From Maricaulis sp036231565 (lineage in GTDB: Bacteria; Pseudomonadota; Alphaproteobacteria; Caulobacterales; Maricaulaceae), in contig JAZAHA010000049.1 in NCBI GenBank assembly GCA_036231565.1, positions 138,133-202,132 of the forward strand: a stretch of 64,000 nucleotides of DNA, given 5' to 3'. The position numbers and the translations under genes were made by a program. Below, piece by piece: positions 17,980-26,679 of this stretch (the first letter of the stretch is position 1; the number at the start of each line of letters is the position of its first letter). The notes below the pieces were generated by a model. The model ran no database searches and was not told the origin of the DNA. It was given only the letters and a program-made list of their open reading frames with translations.

Positions 17980-20118
17980 TCAGGCCGCGTTGTTCATCCG
18001 TTCAGCCAGGGCCCGGGCTGTCATCGGCGCGCCGAAATGCCAGCCCTGCAGGTATTCAAAACCCAGCAAGCGCAGCATGGCGGCCTGGCTTTCGGTCTCT
18101 ACGCCCTCCGCGACCATGTCCAGATTGAGCGCATCGCCCAGCAGCGCCAGCGCCTGCAGCATCTTGTTGGGACCGTCACCCTTGCCGATTGCGGCGATGA
18201 AGCTCTTGTCGACCTTGATCTTGGAGAAGGGCAGCATGTGCAGATAGCCCATCGAGGCGAAACCTGTACCGAAATCGTCCAGATTGACCCGGAAGCCGGC
18301 GGCGTTGAATTCGAGCAGTCGCTGCTTGGCCTGTTCGAAGTCGTCGACCAGCACGGTCTCGGTCAGTTCCAGTTCGACCTGGCTGGCTGTCAGGCCCGCG
18401 GCGCCCAGCTTTTCCAGATAGCGTGCGCACAGGTCCGGGTCCTTGAGCTGGGTCGGAGACAGGTTGATTGATACGGTAAAGCCAGCGCGCGGCGGGATTT
18501 CGCGGCAGACACTGTCGACGACGAAATCGCCGAGACGGCGGATCAGCCGGGAGCGCTCGGCAATGCCGATGAAGACATTTGGCGGCACGGCGCCGCGCGT
18601 GGGGTGCTCCCATCGCAGCAAAGCCTCGACCGACGCGATCTTGCCATCGCAGGCACGAGCGATCGGCTGATAGACAACACGGAATTCATTGCGCTCCAGA
18701 CCGGCTTCGATATCCGCTTCCAGCGAGCATCGGGCATCCTTTTCAAGGCCGAGGCTGGCGTCGAAACACAGGGGTTGCTCCAGCTGGTCGGCCTTGGCGC
18801 GATACATGGCCAGGTCGGCGTCGTTCACCAGCTGTGAAAAACTCTTGGGGGTATCTGGCCGGGACCAGGCGACGCCGATCGCTGCGCCGATGTCGAAATG
18901 TCGACCGCCGATCTCGAAAGGGTCCCGCAGGCTGGCCGAGAGGGCCCGGGCAATCGGAAGGGCCTGGCTGGCATGGGCCTGTCCAGTGAGGGCGCAGGCA
19001 AATTCGTCTCCGCCGACGCGGGCGATATGTACGCCGTCAGGCATGGCCGCACGGAATTTTTGCGAGACGATCCGGATAACCTCGTCGCCGGCCTGGTGCC
19101 CTGCCTTGTCATTGACGGCCTTGAAACCGTTGAGGTCGATATAGATGACGGCTGCTTCACCGTCGGCGGCCGCCCGGGTTGCAGCCTCGCCCTCGATGAA
19201 CTGGTTGAAGCCGAGCCGGTTCGGCAGTCCGCTCAGCGTATCCGTCGTTGCCGCGCGCAGGGCGCGGCGTTCATTGCATTCTGCACTGCGTCCCAGTTTT
19301 CGGGCGCGGTGAACGAGAACCTGGGTGCCGGCGAAGAAGACAATGATATAGGCGAGAAGGGGCAGAAAGCTGTAGCGCAGCGTCTCGTTGCCGGGCTGCG
19401 AAGATGACCAGGACAGTTGGGCCACGGCGTGTCCGGCATCATCCGTTATCGGCAGACGGCTGCCACGTGGCGGCGTTGCATCCATCGGGATCAGCGACAC
19501 GTCCTCGACAAGGAAGCGGGTCTGCATTCCGTCAACGAAGCGCTCGTCGAGCGCCGTGCCGATCACCAGGATCGGTCCCGTCATCGGGTCCGTGGCGGCC
19601 CGGTTCTCATACTCGCCAACCAGGGTGGCCGAGGCGAGATAGGGCTGACCGCGAACGGTCAGCATGTGCGAGCCGATGAAGTTTCCCCGGGTGTAGGCAT
19701 GTGCGAGATCGCTGCGCAGACTGTACATGTCGTCCGGTGTGAGCAGACTGTCCAGGGGTGTTTGGCCGCTGTCGCGATGCCAGGAATAGGTGAGGGTGTC
19801 GTGCGCGCGCGACATGACAACGAAGTCGAAGCCGAGATGGTCCGAGAAGGATGACGCCATGCTGTCGCTCAGCACGTCGACATCGCCCGCATTCAGACGT
19901 TCCAGCGCGACCGACCACCAGCCATAGTCGGCAACCCAGGTTTCATTGTGATAGATCGTGGATTGGATGCCGGCCGTCAGTAATTGCCGGTCGGTCTGCG
20001 CGGCGCCGCGATTGAGGGCGCCGACAAAGAAATAGATCACCAGTACGGACGCAATCAGGCTGACCAGCGCAGCGACGTTGATATAGCGCCCCAATTGACT
20101 GTCGAGTGACTGACCCAT
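17980..20118 (-). CDS. CHASE4-GGDEF-EAL membrane c-di-GMP signalling protein
   Basis: A 712-residue protein with TM helices at about 14-36 and 245-265 flanking a periplasmic CHASE4-like sensor domain (about 40-240, including DYGWWSVALERL). A GGDEF domain (about 285-440) has an intact RVGGDEF active-site loop, and an EAL domain (about 455-705) has an intact EALLRWEHP, ELTETVLVDD, LDDFGTGFASMGYL and VAEGVET. Both catalytic sites look complete, so it could synthesise or degrade c-di-GMP; which activity dominates cannot be told. Seventy-five bases separate it from modA on the same strand. Confidence 0.9.
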   Translation of the reverse strand: MGQSLDSQLGRYINVAALVSLIASVLVIYFFVGALNRGAAQTDRQLLTAGIQSTIYHNETWVADYGWWSVALERLNAGDVDVLSDSMASSFSDHLGFDFVVMSRAHDTLTYSWHRDSGQTPLDSLLTPDDMYSLRSDLAHAYTRGNFIGSHMLTVRGQPYLASATLVGEYENRAATDPMTGPILVIGTALDERFVDGMQTRFLVEDVSLIPMDATPPRGSRLPITDDAGHAVAQLSWSSSQPGNETLRYSFLPLLAYIIVFFAGTQVLVHRARKLGRSAECNERRALRAATTDTLSGLPNRLGFNQFIEGEAATRAAADGEAAVIYIDLNGFKAVNDKAGHQAGDEVIRIVSQKFRAAMPDGVHIARVGGDEFACALTGQAHASQALPIARALSASLRDPFEIGGRHFDIGAAIGVAWSRPDTPKSFSQLVNDADLAMYRAKADQLEQPLCFDASLGLEKDARCSLEADIEAGLERNEFRVVYQPIARACDGKIASVEALLRWEHPTRGAVPPNVFIGIAERSRLIRRLGDFVVDSVCREIPPRAGFTVSINLSPTQLKDPDLCARYLEKLGAAGLTASQVELELTETVLVDDFEQAKQRLLEFNAAGFRVNLDDFGTGFASMGYLHMLPFSKIKVDKSFIAAIGKGDGPNKMLQALALLGDALNLDMVAEGVETESQAAMLRLLGFEYLQGWHFGAPMTARALAERMNNAA

Positions 20119-20265
20119 CCCTGCCCGCCGGTTTTTTGTCCGTTATCGGAGCAGGCTTGCACGGGAATCGTAAACGTCCGGTCGACGGGGCTGCATCCGG
20201 ACGTTCGAAAGCGCGGAAAAGTCTCTCTATTCGGGTATTATCTTATAAATGACGCCGGGCCCGGC

Positions 20266-21498
20266 TCAGTCCGGCTTGCGATAGGCGAACTGGCCGACAT
20301 CGATCCTGCCTGTGGTGAAACCGGCTTCGCAATAGGCCAGGTAGAAGCGCCAGATGCGGTCGAAACGGGCGTCGAAACCCTGGCTGGCGATGTCCGGCCA
20401 GGCGGCGCGATAGTTGTCATGCCATTCCGCCAGCGTGCGAGCATAGCTTGGTCCGAACATGCGGGTGTCGATCGGTACCAGACCGGCACGACCGGCCTCT
20501 TCGCCCAGCCGCGAAGGCGGCGGCAGGATGCCGCCGGGGAAGACGTATTTCTGGATGAAGTCGACGGATCTGCTGTACTGGGCGAACAGGTCCTCGCGGA
20601 TCGTGATGATCTGCAGGGCCGCCCGGCCGCCCGGCTTGAGGCAGGCCGAGACCTGGTCGAAATAGACCGGCCAGTTTTCCTCGCCGACGGCCTCGAACAT
20701 CTCGATCGACGCGATGGCGTCGAATGTCTCGGAGATGTCGCGATAGTCCTGCAGCCGGATGTCTGCCTTGTGGGCCAGGCCGGCCTTGTCCAGCCGGGCG
20801 ACGGCATAGTCGTGCTGCTCGCGCGACAGGGTGAGGCCGGTGACGTGGCAGCCGAAATCGCGGATCGCGACTTCGGCAAATCCGCCCCAGCCGCACCCGA
20901 TCTCCAGCACGCGGTCGCCCGGTTTCAGGCCCAGCGTCTCGCAGATGCGGCGGTATTTGCGGGCCTGTGCCTCGGCCAGCGTATCACCGGCCTTGTCGAA
21001 AATGCCCGAGGAATAGGTCATGCTCTCGTCGAGCCAGCGTTCGTAGAAACTGTTGCCGAGATCGTAGTGGAAGGAGATGTTCCGCCGGCTGCCGCGGCGC
21101 GTATTGGCATTCATCCAGTGCTGGATCTTGCCGATGATGCGGCTGGGGCCCTTGCCGGCGCGGGCGGCGTCGATGCTGTCGAGCTCGCCGGCCAGCGCCA
21201 GGAGCAGGCCCTGCAGGTCGGAGGTTTCCCACTCGCCGTGGATATAGCCTTCGGAGAAACCCAGCGCGCCGGATCCGGCAATGCGCAGGAGTGCGTTCCA
21301 TTTGCGGATCGACCAGTCGGCCCGGTGAGCAGCATTGGCCGGCCCGCATTCGAACCGGTAACCGCCGGGCAGTTCGATGCGCAGGCGGCTGTTGGTCAGA
21401 TCGGAGAGTGCCCGGCGCATCTTTTCCCGGGCATAACGCTGCAGGCGGCTGGCCCGGCTTTCCAGCGTGTCGGTGGATTGCGTCGTATAGTCCATCAC
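20266..21498 (-). CDS. CFA-synthase-like SAM-dependent fatty-acid methyltransferase
   Basis: A 410-residue member of the cyclopropane-fatty-acyl-phospholipid synthase family. Motifs are NISFHYDLGNSFYERWLDES, the SAM-binding LEIGCGWGG, GLTLSREQ and IEMFEAVGEENW. The E. coli Cfa active-site cysteine in the MQYSCAYW segment corresponds here to MTYSSGIF, so that Cys is replaced by Ser, as is common in the divergent family that includes UfaM of Rhodobacter. It is the third gene of an RpoE-type operon with a flavin amine oxidase and a DUF1365 protein. It may methylate unsaturated phospholipid acyl chains during oxidative stress rather than make cyclopropanes. Its start overlaps the DUF1365 stop. 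Confidence 0.88.
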   Translation of the reverse strand: MMDYTTQSTDTLESRASRLQRYAREKMRRALSDLTNSRLRIELPGGYRFECGPANAAHRADWSIRKWNALLRIAGSGALGFSEGYIHGEWETSDLQGLLLALAGELDSIDAARAGKGPSRIIGKIQHWMNANTRRGSRRNISFHYDLGNSFYERWLDESMTYSSGIFDKAGDTLAEAQARKYRRICETLGLKPGDRVLEIGCGWGGFAEVAIRDFGCHVTGLTLSREQHDYAVARLDKAGLAHKADIRLQDYRDISETFDAIASIEMFEAVGEENWPVYFDQVSACLKPGGRAALQIITIREDLFAQYSRSVDFIQKYVFPGGILPPPSRLGEEAGRAGLVPIDTRMFGPSYARTLAEWHDNYRAAWPDIASQGFDARFDRIWRFYLAYCEAGFTTGRIDVGQFAYRKPD

Positions 21499-22265
21499 AG
21501 TCCCCTAGGCAGTGTGTCCGTACTCCCCCGGCGCGGTGCGTAGGTGCGCAGTCCCTTCAGGCGCAACCTTAACGCCTCGAACAGGATTCCGCCAACTGTA
21601 GCCAGGGTGTTCAGCGGCTGGGCGAGCTGGGCTTTCCAGAGGGAACGCGTTGTCAGCGCATGCCGTTCCGCCTGCAGGATCGCGCCCATGATGCAGATCC
21701 CGTCGCGATAATGGCGAATGCCCAGGCGCAAGGTGTCGGCGTCGCGGTCGAGCCGGAACCGGTATTCGCCCTCCACCGGATTGAACGGTGAGACGAAGAA
21801 GGTCTTGTCGCAGGCAAAGCGCAGCGGCGTGACAGTGTCATCGGGCACGTCAAAGGCATAGACCTGCCGGCCGCCATGGAAGTTCGCGACCTCGAACAAC
21901 ACCGCGCCCAGCCGGTCGTCGGCCCTGTGGCAGAAATAGACCGAGACGGGATTGAACACGATACCCAGCACGCGCGGTGCGGCGAGCAGCTGGATGCGCC
22001 CGGGTTCGAAATCGATACCGTTCTGCTGCAGCCGGCTGCGGACCCAGTCGCGCAGCGCGCCATGACCGCGCCCATGGTCCGCCGCGTGCTGGCTGACCGG
22101 CGCAAAACGGTCAAAGGCGAAGCCGGCAATGCCCCGGTCATCGCGGCCGGCGCCATCGACATCCGTCAGCAGCGACACCATGCGGTAGCGCAGGCTGTGA
22201 CGGCGCGGATGGTGCCGCATATGCCCGACATCGCCGGTGTAGAGGGAGGCGGGAAGGGGTCTCAT
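21495..22265 (-). CDS. DUF1365 family protein
   Basis: A 256-residue protein of a conserved family of unknown function that is regularly encoded between a FAD amine oxidase and a CFA-like methyltransferase. Family features are the N-terminal LYTGDVGHMRHHPRRHSLRYRM, NPVSVYFCHRA and FHVSPF-type variant FFVSPFNPVEGEYRF. The ATG at 22265 was chosen because it overlaps the upstream stop codon (ATGA) and fits the family N-terminus; a longer open frame to 22439 only shadows the upstream gene. A role in lipid modification is inferred from context. Confidence 0.87.
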   Translation of the reverse strand: MRPLPASLYTGDVGHMRHHPRRHSLRYRMVSLLTDVDGAGRDDRGIAGFAFDRFAPVSQHAADHGRGHGALRDWVRSRLQQNGIDFEPGRIQLLAAPRVLGIVFNPVSVYFCHRADDRLGAVLFEVANFHGGRQVYAFDVPDDTVTPLRFACDKTFFVSPFNPVEGEYRFRLDRDADTLRLGIRHYRDGICIMGAILQAERHALTTRSLWKAQLAQPLNTLATVGGILFEALRLRLKGLRTYAPRRGSTDTLPRGL

Positions 22266-23614
22266 TCCGCAGCAACGGCCAGGGCCGGCTGAACCGGCGC
22301 GGGCGCCTGCGTCCAGGGGATGCGGGTATCGCCGTCCGTGCAGGCCCAGGGCCGGCCTGGCGCACCGAGCGCCTCGGCGACGGCGAGCCCGGATTGCAGC
22401 CCGTCCTCGTGGAATCCCGCCCCCAGCCAGGCGCCGCAATACCAGGTACGCCGGTGCCCCTGCAGCGCACCGAACTGCGCCTGCGCCGCGATCGCTGCGG
22501 CGTCGAAGACCGGGTGATCATACTGGTCCGTGTGCAGCACCTGGGCGGGATCGGGCGCCACGTCCGGATTGAGCGTGACGAGGACCGGAGTCTGCGTAGG
22601 CAGGGGCTGCAGCGCATTCATCCAGTAGGTCAGGCTGATGCGCCCGGCGCTGTCGGCCGAGCGCGCGGATTCGAGATAGTTCCAGCTGGCCCAGGCCGAC
22701 CGGCGGCGGGGCAGGAGGCGGGTATCGGTGTGCAGGACGGCCGTGTTGGGCCGGTAGCGGATCGCGCCCAGCAGTTCGCGCTCCACCGGGTCCGGCGTGT
22801 CGATCAGCGCCAGCGCCTGGTCGCTGTGACAGGCCAGGACGATCTGGTCGAACCGGCTTTCATCAGTATCGGTGCGCACAATGACCTGGCCGCCGGACCT
22901 GTCGATCTGACGCACCGCCGCAGACAGGCGTACACGGCCCTTGATGGCACCGGCCAGCCGCTCGACATAGCGATGGCTGCCGCCGGTGACGGTGCGCCAT
23001 TGCGGCCGGTCGGACAGTTGCAGCAGGCCGTGATTGGTGAAGAACTCGAAGAAGGCGCGGGCCGGATAAGCCCGCATCTGGTCGACGGGCGAGGACCAGA
23101 TCGCCGCACACATCGGCAGGATGTGATCCTCGCGGAACGTGCTGGAATAGCCTTCAGAGCGCAGGAAATCGTCGAGCGAGCGAACCTCTCCGGCGTGATC
23201 GCCGCGTCGGGCATGATCGTGCAGGCGCAGGATATCGCGGATCATGCGCCACATCCGCGGCCGGACCAGATTGCGCTTCTGGGCGAACAGCCCGTCCGGA
23301 TTGGAGGAGTATTCGAACCGCCCGCCGTCCAGCGAAGCTGAAAAGGACATGCTGCTGCGCGCCGTCCCGACATCGAAATAGTCCAGCAGCGGCGTGAAAT
23401 TCGGGTAGTTGCGCGGATTGAAGACGATGAAGCCGGTGTCCACATCGACGCGCTCGCCGCCGATCTGCGTGCGGACCGTATTCGCGTGACCGCCGGGCCG
23501 GGGCGCGGCTTCATAGAGAGTGACGTCATGGACCAGCGACAGGCGCCAGGCCGCGGCCATCCCGGCAATGCCGGAACCGATGACGGCGATTTTCTGTCCG
23601 CGCGTACAAGTCAT
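22262..23614 (-). CDS. FAD-dependent amine oxidase/desaturase-like oxidoreductase (COG2907 type)
   Basis: A 450-residue flavoprotein with an N-terminal dinucleotide-binding motif KIAVIGSGIAGMAAAWRL and RPGGHANTV. The middle includes DVDTGFIVFNPRNYPN, and the C-terminal FAD region has WYCGAWLGAGFHEDGLQSGL. It belongs to the COG2907 flavin amine-oxidase group that is co-transcribed with DUF1365 and CFA-like genes in RpoE/ChrR regulons. In Rhodobacter related genes act in furan fatty-acid formation, so a desaturase-like role on methylated acyl chains is plausible. The ATG at 23614 is preferred since it places the FAD motif near the N-terminus. First gene of the operon, with an RpoE-type promoter about 45 bp upstream. 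Confidence 0.86.
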   Translation of the reverse strand: MTCTRGQKIAVIGSGIAGMAAAWRLSLVHDVTLYEAAPRPGGHANTVRTQIGGERVDVDTGFIVFNPRNYPNFTPLLDYFDVGTARSSMSFSASLDGGRFEYSSNPDGLFAQKRNLVRPRMWRMIRDILRLHDHARRGDHAGEVRSLDDFLRSEGYSSTFREDHILPMCAAIWSSPVDQMRAYPARAFFEFFTNHGLLQLSDRPQWRTVTGGSHRYVERLAGAIKGRVRLSAAVRQIDRSGGQVIVRTDTDESRFDQIVLACHSDQALALIDTPDPVERELLGAIRYRPNTAVLHTDTRLLPRRRSAWASWNYLESARSADSAGRISLTYWMNALQPLPTQTPVLVTLNPDVAPDPAQVLHTDQYDHPVFDAAAIAAQAQFGALQGHRRTWYCGAWLGAGFHEDGLQSGLAVAEALGAPGRPWACTDGDTRIPWTQAPAPVQPALAVAAE

Positions 23615-23659
23615 GGGAAGCCCTGTCCTTTGACGGCCGGAAGTGCGGCCTTGCCCGGG

Positions 23660-23688
23660 GTTTACGCGGACGGCATGGCAGCGGATCA
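23660..23688 (-). promoter_or_regulatory. RpoE-type promoter of the amine-oxidase operon
   Basis: On the minus strand, TGATCC (-35, 23683-23688), an 18-bp spacer and TAAAC (-10, 23660-23664) match the -35/-10 pattern known for RpoE/ECF11 promoters (TGATCC then TAA-type). It faces the amine oxidase-DUF1365-methyltransferase operon. Confidence 0.7.
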
Positions 23689-23717
23689 CTGACCGGGGCG
23701 CAGGCGGTCAGTGATCC
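23683..23717. repeat. 12-bp perfect inverted repeat joining divergent RpoE promoters
   Basis: GGATCACTGACC (23683-23694) and GGTCAGTGATCC (23706-23717) are exact inverted copies separated by 11 bp. Each arm carries the TGATCC -35 hexamer of one of the two divergent promoters, so both transcription units start from a symmetrical control region. Confidence 0.8.
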
Positions 23718-23740
23718 GGCAGGGCGGTGCAATCGTATCG
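23712..23740 (+). promoter_or_regulatory. RpoE-type promoter of the sigma factor/anti-sigma operon
   Basis: TGATCC (23712-23717), an 18-bp spacer and TATCG (23736-23740) resemble the RpoE recognition pattern; the -35 is perfect and the -10 is weaker than on the opposite strand. It would give autoregulation of the sigma gene. Confidence 0.6.
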
Positions 23741-23815
23741 CGAACCATGTACGCTGCCCTTCATACCCCGCCCGCCAGGGCCAGATGCGCAACGGTCGAG
23801 ACCGGGAAGGCACGC

Positions 23816-24400
23816 ATGACGCACGATACCGACCGTCGTCGGTCCATCTCCGACGCGGCTCGGCTGGCTAGCTTGCTTGAGCGGGTCGGACGACAGCGTG
23901 ATGCGCAGGCTTTCCGGGTGCTGTTCGATCATTTCGCGCCGCGTATCCGCAGCTTCCTGATGAAGCGTGGGGTTTCCGCGGCCCTCGCCGACGACCTGAC
24001 GCAGGATGTGATGCTGGCAATCTGGCGGCGGGCATCGAGCTTCGACGCGGCCAAGGCGTCGGCGGCGACCTGGATCTACACGATCGCGCGGAATGCGCAC
24101 ATCGATCACTATCGCAAGGCGGTTCGCGCCCGGAAGATCGACGAGCACGATCCGCACTTCCAGCCGCCGGATCAGCCCTTGCCTGACGATCTGTATGAAC
24201 GGGCCGAGGCCGGCCAGAGCGTCGCCGGTGCCCTGTCGGGGCTGCCGGACGATCAGCGCCTTGTGCTGGAACTGGCTTTCACCGAAGGCCTCTCGCACAG
24301 CGAAATTGCCGAGCGGCTCGGCCTGCCACTGGGAACCGTGAAGTCCCGCGTCAGGCTCGCCATGAACAAAATGAGACAAGGTCTTGGAGAATGGAAATGA
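23816..24400 (+). CDS. rpoE: ECF sigma factor, RpoE/ECF11-like
   Basis: A 194-residue extracytoplasmic-function sigma factor with region 2 (about 22-95, DDLTQDVMLAIWRRASSFD and ATWIYTIARNAHIDHYRK) and region 4 (about 130-185, with HTH SHSEIAERLGLPLGTVKSR). The ATG at 23816 has GGGAAGG upstream; an in-frame ATG at 23711 would overlap the promoter. It is coupled by overlapping start/stop codons to a ChrR-like anti-sigma factor. By family it should direct the response to singlet oxygen or other oxidative stress and transcribe both this operon and the divergent lipid-modification operon. Confidence 0.93.
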   Translation: MTHDTDRRRSISDAARLASLLERVGRQRDAQAFRVLFDHFAPRIRSFLMKRGVSAALADDLTQDVMLAIWRRASSFDAAKASAATWIYTIARNAHIDHYRKAVRARKIDEHDPHFQPPDQPLPDDLYERAEAGQSVAGALSGLPDDQRLVLELAFTEGLSHSEIAERLGLPLGTVKSRVRLAMNKMRQGLGEWK

Positions 24401-25065
24401 CCCAGCGCGGTCATGTGTTGGATGACAGCTGGTATCTCGACTACGCCGCGGGAACACTTGGAACCGAGGCGCAGGACGTGATGATGGCATCGCATGTGGA
24501 ATTGTCGGACGAGGCCCGTGGCCGCGTCGCCGCGCTGGAAACGCTCGGCGGTGCCATGCTGGATGCGTCGGACGGCGGCGAAGCGCCGCTTGGTTTCAGC
24601 GTCGAGGATATCCTGCGGCGGGCCGGCGACGAGCCGGAAGCAGACGTGACAGCGGCACCGGAAGAGACTGCAGATGACAGCCTGTGCCTGCCGCAGGCTC
24701 TGCAGGACTATCTGGCCCGCACCGGCACGCCGGTGCGCTGGGGCTTCCTGGGTCCCGGCATGCGCAAGGCCATCCTGTGGCGCGGCGAGCATGGCGAGCG
24801 CCTGTGGCTGTTGCGCGCCCAGCCGGGCGTTGCGATCCCGCACCACGGCCATCGCGGTTCCGAGCTGACCCTCGTTCTCAAGGGCAGCTTCTGGGACGGA
24901 GACCAGGAATACCGCCCCGGTGATGTCGAGGAGGCGCATCCTGGCGTGGAGCATGACATCCGTATCGATGACCGTGGCGAGTGCATCTGCCTCGCGCTGA
25001 CGGAGGGCAAGCTGAAGTTCGAAAGCCCCGTGCTGCGCGCTTTCCAGGTCTTTACCGGGCTCTGA
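24397..25065 (+). CDS. chrR: ChrR-like cupin anti-sigma factor lacking the zinc-finger cysteines
   Basis: A 222-residue protein with an N-terminal anti-sigma domain (about 1-85) and a C-terminal cupin (about 100-205). The ATG at 24397 is chosen over 24391: it lies seven bases after GGAG, overlaps the sigma stop codon, and places His6 where Rhodobacter ChrR has it. Cupin metal ligands are present (HHGHRGSE, then GVEHDI). The ChrR zinc motif is altered: the His is kept (His33), but the two following Cys of the HxxxCxxC motif are Ser37 and Ala40 (HVELSDEAR). Zinc binding in the anti-sigma domain is therefore doubtful, though cupin-based sensing may persist. Confidence 0.88.
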   Translation: MTQRGHVLDDSWYLDYAAGTLGTEAQDVMMASHVELSDEARGRVAALETLGGAMLDASDGGEAPLGFSVEDILRRAGDEPEADVTAAPEETADDSLCLPQALQDYLARTGTPVRWGFLGPGMRKAILWRGEHGERLWLLRAQPGVAIPHHGHRGSELTLVLKGSFWDGDQEYRPGDVEEAHPGVEHDIRIDDRGECICLALTEGKLKFESPVLRAFQVFTGL

Positions 25066-25172
25066 CTGCCGTGCGCCGCCGCGCTGCAGTTGTCCCCGGG
25101 CATCAAGCGGGTATGCTGCGTTTGCGCTACCATCCGGTCAGCGATTGGACGCCAGAGCCGGTACCCGACACG

Positions 25173-26237
25173 ATGACTGTGAAAACGCGGGCCAACAAGC
25201 AATTCGGTGCCACCATCAAGGATGTGGCGCAAAGCGCGGGCGTGTCGGCGATGACCGTGTCGCGTGTGCTGAACGGCGAAGCGAATGTACGTCCGGAGAC
25301 CCGTGAGCGGGTCCAGGCCGCCATTCGCGACCTGCGTTACCGGCCCAACCTGTCCGCGCGAAACCTGGCACGCGCGAACACGTATTTCATCGGCCTGCTC
25401 TACGACAATCCCGGTGCGGGCTATGTCTCCGAACTCCTGATCGGGGCGCTGAACCGCTGCCGCGAGGCTGGCTATCATCTCGTGGTCGAGAATTGCGGCG
25501 CCAGCGAAGACGATTGGACAAGCACGGTGGAGGCCATGCTGGAGACCGGCGGGTGCGACGGGATGATCCTGCCGCCGCCGGTCTGCAATCATGCCGGCGT
25601 CCTGGCGGCGATCGAGGCGGCCGGTCTGCCCTTCATCCGCATTGCGCCGGATGAGGCCGGCGATCAAGGGCCCAGCATCGTCACGGATGACCGGGCCGCA
25701 GCGTCCAGCATGACCGCGCACCTGATCGAGCAGGGCCATCGGCGGATCGGCTTTATCGGCGGCCCGGACGGGCAGCGTCCGAGCCGTGAGCGGCATGCCG
25801 GTTATTGCGACGCGCTCATCGCGGCTGGCCTCGATGTTGATCCGGCGCTCATTGTTCCGGGTGAATTCACCTATCGCTCCGGTCTCAAGGCGGCCGAGCG
25901 ATTGTTGGCCCTGTCGCCCCGGCCGACTGCGATCTTTGCCGCGAATGACGACATGGCTGTAGCCGTGATCGCCCAGGCGCATCGCCTGGCGCTCGATCTG
26001 CCGGGGGATCTGAGCGTTGCGGGATTCGACGATACCCAGAGTGCGACGGCAGTCTGGCCGCAGCTGACGACGGTCCGCCAACCGGTCTCACGCATGGCGG
26101 CCGAGGCTGTCGGGATTCTCGCCGCCCGGCTGGATGCGGTGCGCGCCGGCGAGGCGTGCGGCCGTGCGGATTCGCATGAAATCGGGTCGGAGATCGTCCT
26201 GCGGGAATCCGTCGCGCCGCCCCCAAGCACGGGTTAG
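25173..26237 (+). CDS. LacI-family transcriptional repressor
   Basis: A 354-residue regulator. The N-terminal helix-turn-helix (ATIKDVAQSAGVSAMTVSRV, about 13-32) with hinge helix (RNLARANT) is followed by a periplasmic-binding-protein-like sugar-sensing domain (about 70-335; GHRRIGFIGGPDG, PTAIFAANDDMAVAVI, LSVAGFDDT). The ATG at 25173 gives the canonical N-terminus; upstream in-frame sequence overlaps chrR. No sugar operon is adjacent, so the target is unknown. Possible distant targets include the eda/GPH genes, but nothing in the sequence proves this. Confidence 0.92.
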   Translation: MTVKTRANKQFGATIKDVAQSAGVSAMTVSRVLNGEANVRPETRERVQAAIRDLRYRPNLSARNLARANTYFIGLLYDNPGAGYVSELLIGALNRCREAGYHLVVENCGASEDDWTSTVEAMLETGGCDGMILPPPVCNHAGVLAAIEAAGLPFIRIAPDEAGDQGPSIVTDDRAAASSMTAHLIEQGHRRIGFIGGPDGQRPSRERHAGYCDALIAAGLDVDPALIVPGEFTYRSGLKAAERLLALSPRPTAIFAANDDMAVAVIAQAHRLALDLPGDLSVAGFDDTQSATAVWPQLTTVRQPVSRMAAEAVGILAARLDAVRAGEACGRADSHEIGSEIVLRESVAPPPSTG

Positions 26238-26313
26238 GCGCTCGCCGCTTGCCCGCATGCTGGAGTGGTGACTAAAGTCGCGCCCCTTGCGGGACTTCAT
26301 CGCGGAGCGAACC

Positions 26314-26643
26314 ATGACCGACTGGCGCAACAAGCCGGAGATCGATAGCGCAGCTGTTCAGGCTCTGGTCGGAGCGGTTGGCGAATCCGTGTTTCGTGAC
26401 ATGAGCGTGCAGTTCGCCGCTGACCTGCGGCGGCTGGTGGATACCTACTGGGCTGCCATGGATCGCGGGGAGCGCCCGGATGCCCACGCCACCGCCCATG
26501 CGCTGAAAGGTGCGGCGGCCAATATCGGGCTCACCCGGCTGGCAGCAGTGGCTGCGGCGCTGGAGCATGACGACAATGCAGCTCGCGACGCGCTCAATGC
26601 CGAGCTGGAGGTGGCCCTGACCCGCCTGACCGAAGCGGTCTGA
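26314..26643 (+). CDS. Hpt-domain phosphotransfer protein
   Basis: A 109-residue protein made of a single histidine-phosphotransfer bundle. His62 lies in AHALKGAAANIG, the usual HxxKG phosphorylation motif. The start at ATG 26314 has GGAG six bases before it. It is first in a compact cluster with a STAS protein, a receiver-PP2C phosphatase and an HATPase, so it likely relays phosphate to the receiver domain of the phosphatase. Confidence 0.87.
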   Translation: MTDWRNKPEIDSAAVQALVGAVGESVFRDMSVQFAADLRRLVDTYWAAMDRGERPDAHATAHALKGAAANIGLTRLAAVAAALEHDDNAARDALNAELEVALTRLTEAV

Positions 26644-26679
26644 CGAGCGCCCGCCGCTGGGGCGGGCCGGGGAGTGACG

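Noticed and set aside
21495..22439. Longer DUF1365 start upstream at 22439
   Set aside because: The extra 58 residues are Arg/Gly/Ala-rich and overlap the amine oxidase gene; the ATG at 22265 overlaps the upstream stop and gives the family N-terminus.
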